From an uncultured Clostridium sp. (GTDB lineage: Bacteria; Bacillota; Clostridia; TANB77; CAG-508), in assembly GCA_900557045.1 (NCBI GenBank), contig USQY01000027.1, positions 1-21,269 on the forward strand: a stretch of DNA of 21,269 nt, read 5' to 3'. Shown here piece after piece: positions 1 through 6,633 of this stretch. The notes under the pieces were generated by a model that worked only from the letters and a program-made list of their open reading frames with translations, did not search any database and was not told where the DNA came from. Each line of letters starts with the position of its first letter. The first letter of the stretch is position 1. The translations under genes were made by a program, and so were the position numbers.

Positions 1-137
1 CTTATGTGTCTATTTTTATTTCAAAGTGCGTCACTTAATTTTACCATTTATACAACATACAAAAATATACAAAAATTCGCAATTAATTTTGTTATAATTA
101 TTAAATTGAGAGTTACTGCTTTATATATTTTAATAAT
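1..137. other. AT-rich intergenic edge of window
   Basis: No convincing gene is visible. A 65-codon open frame lies on the plus strand but has no ribosome binding site and runs into the oppositely oriented gene that starts at 138. The only structured sequence is a short dyad at 24-36, listed separately. A TATAAT-like hexamer at 93-98 has no matching -35 box at a suitable distance. Confidence 0.5.
24..36. promoter_or_regulatory. Dyad AAGTG-CGT-CACTT, possible operator
   Basis: Five-base arms AAGTG and CACTT flank a 3-base centre. An almost identical dyad, with centre TCG (CGA on the other strand), lies at 21231-21243 at the far end of the window. Both are intergenic. No binding protein is recognised, and with arms this short the recurrence could be chance. 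Confidence 0.2.
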
Positions 138-485
138 TTATTTCTCGGGAGAAAACAATTCTTCAAATTCACTCCAATTCAAGATTTTTATATTAGGATA
201 ATCTGAAGAAAAATTTTCAATAATGTGTTTGGTTTTATCAGTAGAATTTAAATCTAAAACAATTATATTTTCAACACAATCCTCTTTTCCATATATAATT
301 CTGAAATTCAAAGAGCGAAGAAAACCTTCTATTTTATCTTCTTGATTTTTAACAGCAACAATCATATGTATACCTTCTGTTTTAATTTTGTTACATGAAT
401 GTATATAAATTGCATTTTTTACAATTTCTATTATTCCATATAATGCACATACCCATAAAATACAATTTATTATAAAATCTAACAT
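138..485 (-). CDS. Small membrane-anchored protein resembling a partial family 2 glycosyltransferase
   Basis: The protein has 115 residues. Residues 1-25 form a hydrophobic segment (MLDFIINCILWVCALYG) likely to anchor it in the membrane. The rest resembles the start of a GT-A nucleotide-diphospho-sugar transferase fold: a first strand with VAVKNQED, then a second strand with IIVLDLNSTDKT, which corresponds to the VDxxSxDxT region of family 2 enzymes. The fold would be truncated before the DxD metal motif, so catalysis is doubtful. The ATG at 485 is chosen because AGAGGTGAT lies about 7 bases upstream; a GTG at 497 overlaps that site and is less likely. A weak promoter (TTCACA-17-TATTAT) is possible just upstream. 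The assignment is inferred from motif resemblance. A conserved Clostridia hypothetical protein is the safe description. Confidence 0.6.
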   Translation of the reverse strand: MLDFIINCILWVCALYGIIEIVKNAIYIHSCNKIKTEGIHMIVAVKNQEDKIEGFLRSLNFRIIYGKEDCVENIIVLDLNSTDKTKHIIENFSSDYPNIKILNWSEFEELFSPEK

Positions 486-542
486 AGTGGCTATCACCTC
501 TAATATATAATATTAAAATAAATAAAATTTGTGAAAAAAGCT

Positions 543-578
543 AAAAATAAATAAAAAGGTCAGATAAAATCTGACCTT
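543..578 (-). terminator. Intrinsic terminator of the leftward 72-residue gene
   Basis: A perfect 10-bp stem (AAGGTCAGAT at 556-565 with ATCTGACCTT at 569-578) closes an AAA loop. On the minus strand it is followed by TTTTTATTTATTTTT. It lies 13 bases past the stop codon at 592 and should end leftward transcription before the next gene. Confidence 0.8.
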
Positions 579-591
579 AGGACCTTTTCTA

Positions 592-810
592 TTATTCAGC
601 TACATCCGAATAATATTTTCCACCCATAGAAAAAATTATTGCATCAATTTTTGCATCATAGGTTGCAGAATTTGTAACTTCTACAGCTAATAATGGTATG
701 CTGTCCGTGTGTTTTGGATAAACTACTAAATCTGGACGTACCAAAGCTAACCGCTCTTTTGTTGCAATTAAATTTTTGATGTGTTCAAAAAAGAAAAAAC
801 GTACTTTCAT
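592..810 (-). CDS. 72-residue protein resembling a miniature Uma2/DUF820 nuclease domain
   Basis: The gene has a strong GGAGGG ribosome binding site, its own promoter and a terminator, so it is probably a real single-gene unit. Seen in the protein: RPDLVVYP at about 25-32, then LLAVEVTNSATYDAK at about 40-54, then GGKYY near the end. In established Uma2 (DUF820, PD-(D/E)XK superfamily) proteins the core reads PDLVV, VEVxSxST, D...K...Y, G...Y, in the same order and close to the same spacing. The usual N-terminal half of about 100 residues is missing. It could be a minimal nuclease-like fold, a degraded remnant kept in frame, or an unrelated small protein. The name is an inference from motif order only. 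Confidence 0.6.
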   Translation of the reverse strand: MKVRFFFFEHIKNLIATKERLALVRPDLVVYPKHTDSIPLLAVEVTNSATYDAKIDAIIFSMGGKYYSDVAE

Positions 811-851
811 AAAAAGCCCTCCTAAATGTGTTTTACACGTTTAATACAAAT

Positions 852-880
852 ATTTTAACATAAAATATTTAAGAATACAA
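852..880 (-). promoter_or_regulatory. Promoter for the leftward 72-residue gene
   Basis: On the minus strand, TTGTAT (875-880) and TAAAAT (852-857) are separated by 17 bases, a sigma-A type arrangement. The start codon is at 810. A GTGT-TTT-ACAC dyad in the leader could be an operator. Confidence 0.5.
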
Positions 881-881
881 T

Positions 882-962
882 ATGTAATAACAAGGTAATT
901 TCGTCAAATATTACAAATATTACAATTTTGTAATATTTGATGGAATTACCTTGATGTAATAA
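882..962. mobile_element. 63-bp miniature inverted-repeat element with 9-bp target duplications
   Basis: The 26-base arms at 891-916 and 928-953 are complementary along their whole length; the only departures are G-T pairs at 901/943 and 903/941. They leave an 11-base centre. The outer ends are CAAGGTAATT and AATTACCTTG. The block is flanked on both sides by the same 9-mer, ATGTAATAA, at 882-890 and 954-962. Matching direct repeats outside inverted ends are the signature of transposon insertion, and 9 bp is the duplication size of, for example, many IS4-family elements. No transposase is present, so it would have been mobilised in trans. It lies in the divergent gap between the 72-residue gene and recD2 and folds into a strong hairpin if transcribed. 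Confidence 0.65.
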
Positions 963-1039
963 TAGACTTTTAAGTATAAGTGTGATAAACTGTCATAAAT
1001 ATGCATTGATTTTAAATTAATGCCGTGTATTAACTTGAA

Positions 1040-3094
1040 ATGGAAAAGGAGCTAAAAAATACAGTGGAACTAAAAGGAGAATTAAAGGAAATTATTTTTC
1101 AAAATGAAATAAACAGTTATACAATTGCAGTACTTGAAACAGAAACAGAAGAATTAACAGTAGTTGGTTATCTTCCATTTATAACTATTGGAGATTCACT
1201 AAAATTAGAGGGGAAATATGTTACACATCAAGAATATGGAAGGCAATTTAAAATAGAAACTTTTGAAAAGATAATGCCAGAGACTTTAGACAGTTTAGAA
1301 AGATATTTAGGAAATGGGACAATAAAAGGTGTTGGACCAGCAACTGCAAAAAGAATAGTAGATTATTTTAGAGAAGAAACAATGTATGTGTTAAAATTTG
1401 AGCCAAAAAAATTAGCGGAAGTAAAAGGAATAACTACAAATAGAGCTGTTGAAATAGCAACTCAATTTAATGAAAATTGGGAGTTATGGCAAATTGTTGG
1501 CTTTTTGGAAAAGTTTGGTATTGGTGTTCAAAATGCAAAAAATGTGTATAAAGCTTTAGGAATAAATGCAATTGAAGAAATTGAAACTAATCCATATGTA
1601 TTAATTGATGTAGCAAATAATGTTGATTTTAAATTAATAGATAAAATGGCTTTAGAAATGGGAATTGCACAAAATAATGAAAAAAGAATTAGAAGCGGTA
1701 TTAAATATGCGTTAATAAGAGCAACATATAATGGTCATTGTGCAGTTCTAAAAGAAAACTTATATGAATTTGTTAAAACATTATTAAATGTTGATTTTGA
1801 TGATATAGAAAATTCAATAATAAATATGAAGGCAAATAAAGAAGTTTATATTGAAAACAGAGAAGAAAAAACATGGGTGTACTTGTATTATTACTATATG
1901 GTCGAAGAAAATATAGCCTCTAAATTATTAACTTTAGATAAAGCAAGAAATATAAAAAAAATACCTCATTTAAATAAAGAAATTAAAGAGAGTGAAAAAG
2001 AAACTAATATATTTTTATCAGAAAAACAAAAAGAAGCAATAGAAGCGGTTAATAACAATAATGTATGTATTATAACAGGTGGACCAGGTACAGGAAAAAC
2101 AACAATTATAAAAAGCATTATAGAATTATATAAAAAACATAAGAAAAAAGCAGTGTTATGTGCACCAACAGGAAGAGCTGCTAAAAGAATGACTGAAACA
2201 ACTGGGCAGGAAGCAAAAACCTTACATCGTTTATTAGAAATAGGAAAAATTGAAGATGAAGGAAATTATGAAAATATAGATTATGATATTGCTCCATTAG
2301 ATGCAGATGTTGTAATTGTGGATGAAATGTCTATGGTAGATGTATTTTTAATGAATTATTTAGTTAAAGCTTTGTATCAAGGAACTAAATTAATTTTAGT
2401 TGGTGATGTTGATCAACTTCCATCTGTTGGACCTGGAAATGTTTTAGAAGATTTAATCAATTCTGAGAAAATAACTACAATTACATTAAACAAAATTTTT
2501 AGACAAGCAGCTAAAAGTAAAATTATTTTAAATTCACATAGAATTAATAATGGTAAAACATTTATTAAAAAGGAAGAATTAGAAGATGAAGTAAATGAAG
2601 ACTTTTTTTACATAAAACAAAACAATCAAGATGCGATTTTAAAAGAAGTTATTTCTTTATGTAGCGGAAGACTTAAAAAAATGGGAAACTACGATTTTTT
2701 TAAAAATATACAAGTAATTACTCCAACAAAAAAAGGTTCTTTAGGAACTAAAGATTTAAATAGAGCTTTGCAAGAACAACTAAACCCAGCATCTGAAAGT
2801 AAAAAAGAAAAAAATGTTTTGGGGACAATATACAGAGTTGGAGATAAAGTAATGCAAGTAAAAAATAATTATGATATTTTTTGGGAAAGAAATACTCAAA
2901 ATATATCACATGAAAATGGTAGTGGTGTATTTAATGGGGAATTAGGAATTATTGAAAAAATTGATGATATTGAAAAACAAATGAAAGTGCGTTTTGATGA
3001 TGATAAAATAGTATGGTATCAATATTCTGAATTAGATCAACTTGAACATGCATATGCTATAACTGTTCATAAGGCACAACGGAAGCGAATTTGA
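1040..3094 (+). CDS. recD2: ATP-dependent RecD2-type DNA helicase, C-terminus lost by frameshift
   Basis: This is a superfamily 1B 5'-3' helicase of the RecD2 family, which acts outside RecBCD in DNA repair and fork stability. Visible parts: an N-terminal OB-like region with helix-hairpin-helix segments (KGVGPATAKRI at about 96-106), Walker A GGPGTGKTT at 347-355, motif Ia PTGRAAKRM at 376-384, Walker B VVIVDEMSM at 424-432, motif III LVGDVDQLPSVGPG at 453-466, and the C-terminal 2A domain up to YAITVHKAQ at 672-680. There the frame breaks: after CAA at 3077-3079 one extra base (C3080) gives RKRI and a stop instead of the expected GSEFD. The remaining 73 codons are intact in the next frame, and together they would make 753 residues, normal for the family. 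The site before ATG 1040 is weak; a GTG at 1064, 12 bases after AAGGAG, is an alternative start. As read, the product lacks motif VI and should be inactive unless the frame is restored. Confidence 0.85.
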   Translation: MEKELKNTVELKGELKEIIFQNEINSYTIAVLETETEELTVVGYLPFITIGDSLKLEGKYVTHQEYGRQFKIETFEKIMPETLDSLERYLGNGTIKGVGPATAKRIVDYFREETMYVLKFEPKKLAEVKGITTNRAVEIATQFNENWELWQIVGFLEKFGIGVQNAKNVYKALGINAIEEIETNPYVLIDVANNVDFKLIDKMALEMGIAQNNEKRIRSGIKYALIRATYNGHCAVLKENLYEFVKTLLNVDFDDIENSIINMKANKEVYIENREEKTWVYLYYYYMVEENIASKLLTLDKARNIKKIPHLNKEIKESEKETNIFLSEKQKEAIEAVNNNNVCIITGGPGTGKTTIIKSIIELYKKHKKKAVLCAPTGRAAKRMTETTGQEAKTLHRLLEIGKIEDEGNYENIDYDIAPLDADVVIVDEMSMVDVFLMNYLVKALYQGTKLILVGDVDQLPSVGPGNVLEDLINSEKITTITLNKIFRQAAKSKIILNSHRINNGKTFIKKEELEDEVNEDFFYIKQNNQDAILKEVISLCSGRLKKMGNYDFFKNIQVITPTKKGSLGTKDLNRALQEQLNPASESKKEKNVLGTIYRVGDKVMQVKNNYDIFWERNTQNISHENGSGVFNGELGIIEKIDDIEKQMKVRFDDDKIVWYQYSELDQLEHAYAITVHKAQRKRI

Positions 3095-3302
3095 TGTAGT
3101 AATTATACCTATTTCACCATCTGCACCTATGTTACTTACGCGAAATCTACTATATACAGGAATGACAAGAGCAAAAAAGATGCTAATTATAGTAGGATAT
3201 GCTAGTGTAATAGAATTTATGGTTGGAAATACAGATTGTAAAAAAAGAAATACAGGATTAGAATTTAAGCTTAGAGAATGGAAAGATAATAGGTTATTTT
3301 AA
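3081..3302 (+). pseudogene. recD2: Out-of-frame C-terminal segment of recD2
   Basis: Reading from 3081 gives GSEFDVVIIPISPS, which continues helicase motif V, then LLYTGMTRAKKMLIIV, which is motif VI with its conserved arginine, then a short tail ending in TAA at 3300-3302. No substitutions or stops have accumulated in its 73 codons. The lesion is therefore recent, a sequencing or assembly error, or bypassed by ribosomal frameshifting. There is no ribosome binding site or start codon for separate translation. Confidence 0.75.
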
Positions 3303-3337
3303 GCTTTTTATAAAAAACAAAAAATTGAGGAGGAAGT

Positions 3338-3997
3338 TTGAAAATAATAGATAATATATTAAACTTAATATTCCCACCAACTTGTGGATTTTGTGGTGAA
3401 GTAAATACAAATTTTCTATGCAATAAATGCAAAAATAAATATCAAGAATTGAAAATTAGCAATATAAATGATTATAGTAATGTTCCAGTTTTTTTCGAGG
3501 AACATTACTATGCTTTTAAGTATCAAGATGAAATAAGAAATTTAATAATTAAATACAAATTTGAAGAACACTCATATTTATATAAAACTTTTTCTGTTTT
3601 CATATTGCAAGACAAAATTTTTACAGAAAAGTTTATGAATAAATATGATGTTATTATCAGTGTGCCTATTCATAATAAAAGAATGAAAACAAGAGGTTAT
3701 AATCAAAGTAAATTAATAGCTAAAGAAATAGCTATTAATTGTGGGAAAGAGTATTATGATAATGTTATAATAAAATCTAAAAATATTGCTCCACAAAGCA
3801 CTCTTGATATGCTAGAAAGAGTAAAAAATATAAAAGAAGCATTTAGTATTGGCAAAAATTCTGAAAAAATATCAGAAAAAAATGTTGCACTATTTGATGA
3901 TATTTTTACAACAGGTTCTACAGTTAATGAATGTGCTAAAATTTTGAAAGGAATTGGTGCAAATAATGTGGGAGTTTTTACATTGGCAAAAGATTGA
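3338..3997 (+). CDS. comFC: ComF family protein, phosphoribosyltransferase-like
   Basis: In Bacillus and relatives ComFC is a cytoplasmic protein needed for uptake of transforming DNA; its exact biochemical role is unsettled. The 219-residue protein has an N-terminal four-cysteine zinc site (C16, C19, C28, C31 in CGFCG...LCNKC). A type I phosphoribosyltransferase fold follows, with RGYNQSKLIAKEIA at about 119-132 and the PRPP-binding loop FDDIFTTGST at 186-195. Length and domain order are normal for ComF proteins. The start is a TTG at 3338 with GAGGAGG about 4 bases upstream; no ATG offers a better site. It begins 35 bases after the end of the recD2 segment, so the two are probably co-transcribed, an arrangement seen in other Clostridia. 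Confidence 0.9.
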   Translation: MKIIDNILNLIFPPTCGFCGEVNTNFLCNKCKNKYQELKISNINDYSNVPVFFEEHYYAFKYQDEIRNLIIKYKFEEHSYLYKTFSVFILQDKIFTEKFMNKYDVIISVPIHNKRMKTRGYNQSKLIAKEIAINCGKEYYDNVIIKSKNIAPQSTLDMLERVKNIKEAFSIGKNSEKISEKNVALFDDIFTTGSTVNECAKILKGIGANNVGVFTLAKD

Positions 3998-4095
3998 TGT
4001 ATTAAAAATCATCAAGTGAAAAATTAAATGCAATTCTGTAAAGCAAATACAATTTGTATGATGTATAAAAAATTTTAAAAAAATTCGACAAAATA

Positions 4096-4124
4096 TTGCA
4101 ATAAATTTTATTGACTGCTATAAT
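4096..4124 (+). promoter_or_regulatory. Sigma-A type promoter of the thymidine kinase gene
   Basis: TTGCAA at 4096-4101 and TATAAT at 4119-4124 are separated by exactly 17 bases in the 176-bp gap after comFC. Transcription would start near 4131, about 40 bases before the ATG. Confidence 0.6.
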
Positions 4125-4173
4125 AAAAATTGAACGCTAAATAATTTTTTAGACAAAGAAAACGGAGGACAAA

Positions 4174-4719
4174 ATGGGAGACATAAATGTGTTTACAGGA
4201 CCAATGAAATGTGGGAAAAGCCATGTTATCTTACAAGAAGCTAAAAGACAATTAATAGCAGGAAAAACTATTCAAATATTTAAACCTGAAATTGATTGTA
4301 GATTTTCAGAAGATTATGTTCAAGATAAAAATGGAAATAAATTAAAAGCAGTTAATATAAATAGTATAGATGAAATAGAAAAATATGATGCAGATGTATA
4401 TATAATAGATGAGTTTCAATTTTTAGATGGTGATGTAAAAGTTATTGAAGAACTTGCACAAAAAGGAAAGAAATTTTTTATAGCAGGATTAAATCTAACA
4501 TCAGAAAAAAAGCCTTTTGGAAAAATGGGAGATTTGCTTTGTGTATCAGACCATGTAACAACAATGACTTCTATTTGTGAAATCTGTAAAAGAGATAATG
4601 CTATATTCAGTTTTTATAAAGGTGATAATAAAGTTGAAGATATCGAGCTAGGAGATTCGGAATATGTACCTGTTTGTAGAGAGTGCTATAATGACATTGT
4701 TAATAAATTTAAGAATTAA
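4174..4719 (+). CDS. tdk: Thymidine kinase, TK1 type II family
   Basis: It phosphorylates thymidine (or deoxyuridine) with ATP in pyrimidine salvage, in the cytoplasm. The 181-residue protein has a P-loop GPMKCGKS at 9-16, the Walker B/catalytic segment IIDEFQF at 77-83 (the glutamate is the expected general base), AGLNLTSEKKPFG at 104-116 matching the family's GL..D...PFG segment, and a structural zinc site (C135, C138, C168, C171). The P-loop is unusual: TK1 enzymes normally read GPMFSGKT or GPMFSGKS, so a divergent subclass or altered substrate preference is possible. The ribosome binding site CGGAGG is well placed. It has its own promoter and no close partner downstream. Confidence 0.88.
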   Translation: MGDINVFTGPMKCGKSHVILQEAKRQLIAGKTIQIFKPEIDCRFSEDYVQDKNGNKLKAVNINSIDEIEKYDADVYIIDEFQFLDGDVKVIEELAQKGKKFFIAGLNLTSEKKPFGKMGDLLCVSDHVTTMTSICEICKRDNAIFSFYKGDNKVEDIELGDSEYVPVCRECYNDIVNKFKN

Positions 4720-4792
4720 GTATACTAGTAACTGTACAAGAATAAAAATGAATATAATAAATTAAATAAAAAAGGGGATAGGTGGTAGGAAA

Positions 4793-5677
4793 ATGAAAAA
4801 AAGTTTAAAAAAATTTTTAAAAATTGCTACAACATTAATAATTACAATTTGTTTGTGTTTAGCTATTTTTGGAAATAGAAGTAATGCAGATGCGGGCTAT
4901 CATTCTAGTTATAGTGGAGGAAGTAGCCACTCATCAAGTAGTCATTCATCAAGTAGTCATTCGAGTCACTCAAGTAGCTCAAGCTATAGTAGTAGTTCAT
5001 CAGATGGAGGAGATGCAATAGTATCAATAATAGTTTTTGTGGTTATTATAGTTGTTGCAATAATAATGAATAAGTCTAAAGGTAATAAAACTACTTTACC
5101 AGTTACAAAACTTACAAACAATGCAAATGCTATTAACAAAATTAAACAGATATTACCAGACTTCAATGAAACTGAATTCTTACAAAATGGTTATAAAATG
5201 TTCTTAGATATTGAAGATGCATGGATGAATTTTGATATGGAAAAAGTTCATAATATAATGACTGATGAAATGTTTAATATGTATGAATCACAACTTTCTA
5301 GTATGGATGTTAAAGGTGAACAAAACATAATGAAAGATTTTGTACTAAAAGGTTCAGCTATAACAGATGCAATTAAACAAAATGATAATATTGAAATTAA
5401 GACACAATATATTATTGAATTCTATGATTATATAATTGAAAAATCTTCTGGAAAAGTTCTAAGAGGAACAAGTTCAAGAAAGATTAGAATGCATTATGAA
5501 TTCACATTTATTATGAGTGATAATAAGGATGCTAAAATAGATACATGTCCAAACTGTGGAGCACATGTGGAAGTAAATTCAGCTGGTACTTGTGAATATT
5601 GTGGATCTAAAATTGTAGGAAATAATACAAATTGGGTAATTTCTAAAAAAGTTTGCTTAAGACAGACTAATTTGTAA
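4793..5677 (+). CDS. Membrane-anchored Tim44-like domain protein with C-terminal zinc ribbon
   Basis: This 294-residue protein is one of two adjacent paralogues. Residues 1-34 look like a signal peptide, with a basic start, hydrophobic core 11-27 and ADA before a possible cleavage site. A Ser/His-rich stretch follows at 36-70, with repeated SSHS units and about seven histidines. A transmembrane helix spans about 74-93. A Tim44-like domain spans about 118-242, starting LPDFNETEFL, with an AWMNFDMEKV helix. A zinc ribbon CPNC(252-255)...CEYC(267-270) ends in NWVISKK. The predicted topology puts the short Ser/His tract outside and the Tim44-like and zinc parts in the cytoplasm. Tim44-like domains bind membranes or partner proteins, but the role of this bacterial family is unknown. 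The histidines could bind metal; that is inference. Confidence 0.75.
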   Translation: MKKSLKKFLKIATTLIITICLCLAIFGNRSNADAGYHSSYSGGSSHSSSSHSSSSHSSHSSSSSYSSSSSDGGDAIVSIIVFVVIIVVAIIMNKSKGNKTTLPVTKLTNNANAINKIKQILPDFNETEFLQNGYKMFLDIEDAWMNFDMEKVHNIMTDEMFNMYESQLSSMDVKGEQNIMKDFVLKGSAITDAIKQNDNIEIKTQYIIEFYDYIIEKSSGKVLRGTSSRKIRMHYEFTFIMSDNKDAKIDTCPNCGAHVEVNSAGTCEYCGSKIVGNNTNWVISKKVCLRQTNL

Positions 5678-5690
5678 TTTAATTGAAAAA

Positions 5691-5717
5691 TGAAAAAGAG
5701 CACGGTCCTCTTTTTCA
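5691..5717 (+). terminator. Hairpin after the first Tim44-like gene, without U-tract
   Basis: TGAAAAAGAG at 5691-5700 and CTCTTTTTCA at 5708-5717 form a perfect 10-bp stem with the 7-base loop CACGGTC. No U-tract follows on the plus strand, so it is a weak terminator at best. Its right arm (5707-5714, CCTCTTTT) is also complementary to AAAAGAGG at 5769-5776 in the next hairpin, which would allow an alternative fold. Confidence 0.5.
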
Positions 5718-5760
5718 TAAAAACAACATAATTAAATGATAATAAAATTATATGTAAAGA

Positions 5761-5802
5761 AAATCTGGAAAAGAGGGGGCCGTTCTCTCTTCCAGATTTT
5801 TT
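5761..5802 (+). terminator. Intrinsic terminator between the two Tim44-like paralogues
   Basis: AAATCTGGAA plus AGAG pairs with CTCT plus TTCCAGATTT around one A-C mismatch and a G-rich loop, and TTTTTT follows directly. It ends only about 24 bases before the ribosome binding site of the next gene. That leaves no room for a promoter in between, so the second paralogue must be read through this hairpin or transcribed from a promoter upstream of it. Confidence 0.7.
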
Positions 5803-5839
5803 ATAAATACAATACAAAAAATGAGAAAGGTGTAAAAAT

Positions 5840-6532
5840 ATGGGTTTTAATAATTTTTTAAATAATTTAAGAAGAGCTGCTGAAGCCATGGAAAAGGCTG
5901 TAATAGATGATAATACAAATAATCAAAATCATGAGAATAATACTTATAATAATGCAAATATAAAAAACACAACAAATAACCAAATATCAAAAAATATTTT
6001 AGAAAAATTAGTAGCAGAAGATAAAGATTTTGCAGAAGCAAAATTCAGAGCAAAAGTTGATAACATGTTTATTCAAACATATACAGGGGTTATGAAACAA
6101 GATTTAAGCAAAGTTGAACATTTTTTATCTAAAGAAATGTTTGAAAAATATAGTAAAAAAGTAGAAAATTTGAAATCTAAAAATCAATTACAAATATATG
6201 ATGAATTAAATGTTTCTGATACAAATATTATTAATATAGAAGAGTTGAAAGATAGATTTGTAATTAAAGTTAGTTTATTAACTAAATATTTAGATTATAT
6301 ACTAACAAATGATACAAAAAAATATGTTTCAGGGGACAGAGATGTAAGAGTTGAAAAAAGAGTTAGAATAACACTTTCAAAAATAAAAAATGCCAAATCA
6401 ATGGAAGAAGCAAGAAAATGTGATGGATGTGGAGCAAATATGGATTTAAATAAGACTGGTGTTTGTGAATATTGTGGTACTGTGTTTGAACTTAAAAACT
6501 ATGATTGGGTTATTGAAAACATACAAGACTAA
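5840..6532 (+). CDS. Soluble Tim44-like domain protein with zinc ribbon, paralogue of the preceding gene
   Basis: The protein has 230 residues. A short amphipathic start (FNNFLNNLRRAAEAMEKA) and an Asn-rich linker (about 25-48) replace the signal peptide and membrane helix of the upstream paralogue. The Tim44-like region spans about 50-182. The zinc ribbon has CDGCGAN at 194-200 and CEYCG at 209-213, followed by NYDWVIENI. The ending matches the upstream protein closely (C..CGA....N..G.CEYCG......WVI), so the pair arose by duplication of a common ancestor. This copy should be cytoplasmic. Start ATG 5840 lies 7 bases after AAAGGTG. Function unknown; a shared pathway or complex with the membrane paralogue is inferred from adjacency. 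Confidence 0.75.
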   Translation: MGFNNFLNNLRRAAEAMEKAVIDDNTNNQNHENNTYNNANIKNTTNNQISKNILEKLVAEDKDFAEAKFRAKVDNMFIQTYTGVMKQDLSKVEHFLSKEMFEKYSKKVENLKSKNQLQIYDELNVSDTNIINIEELKDRFVIKVSLLTKYLDYILTNDTKKYVSGDRDVRVEKRVRITLSKIKNAKSMEEARKCDGCGANMDLNKTGVCEYCGTVFELKNYDWVIENIQD

Positions 6533-6572
6533 GTAGCATAACAATAAAACATTTTTCTGAAATAAAAATTTT

Positions 6573-6601
6573 GCATAATTTTTTCCTAAATTGTAATAAT
6601 A
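6573..6601 (+). promoter_or_regulatory. Candidate sigma-G (forespore) promoter of spoVT
   Basis: GCATA at 6573-6577 fits the sigma-G -35 consensus GHATR. After 17 bases, AATAATA at 6595-6601 matches the -10 consensus CATWHTA at six of seven positions. In Bacillus subtilis spoVT is transcribed by sigma-G, so the biology agrees, but AT-rich sequence makes chance matches likely. Confidence 0.4.
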
Positions 6602-6633
6602 ACAATATAAAAATGAAAACAAGGAGGGAAAAA

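Noticed and set aside
3990..4014. Weak inverted repeat TTGATG / CATCAA after comFC
   Set aside because: Stem of only 6 bp without a T-run; not enough for a terminator call.
4911..5010. Ser/His-rich codon repeat (TCAAGTAGT-like units) as a tandem DNA repeat or CRISPR-like array
   Set aside because: It is a low-complexity coding tract inside an open reading frame, with no spacers and irregular unit length.
5494..5889. Minus-strand open frame of 131 codons spanning the gap between the Tim44-like genes
   Set aside because: It reads through two hairpins and the antisense of both paralogues' ends, is low in complexity, and has no ribosome binding site.
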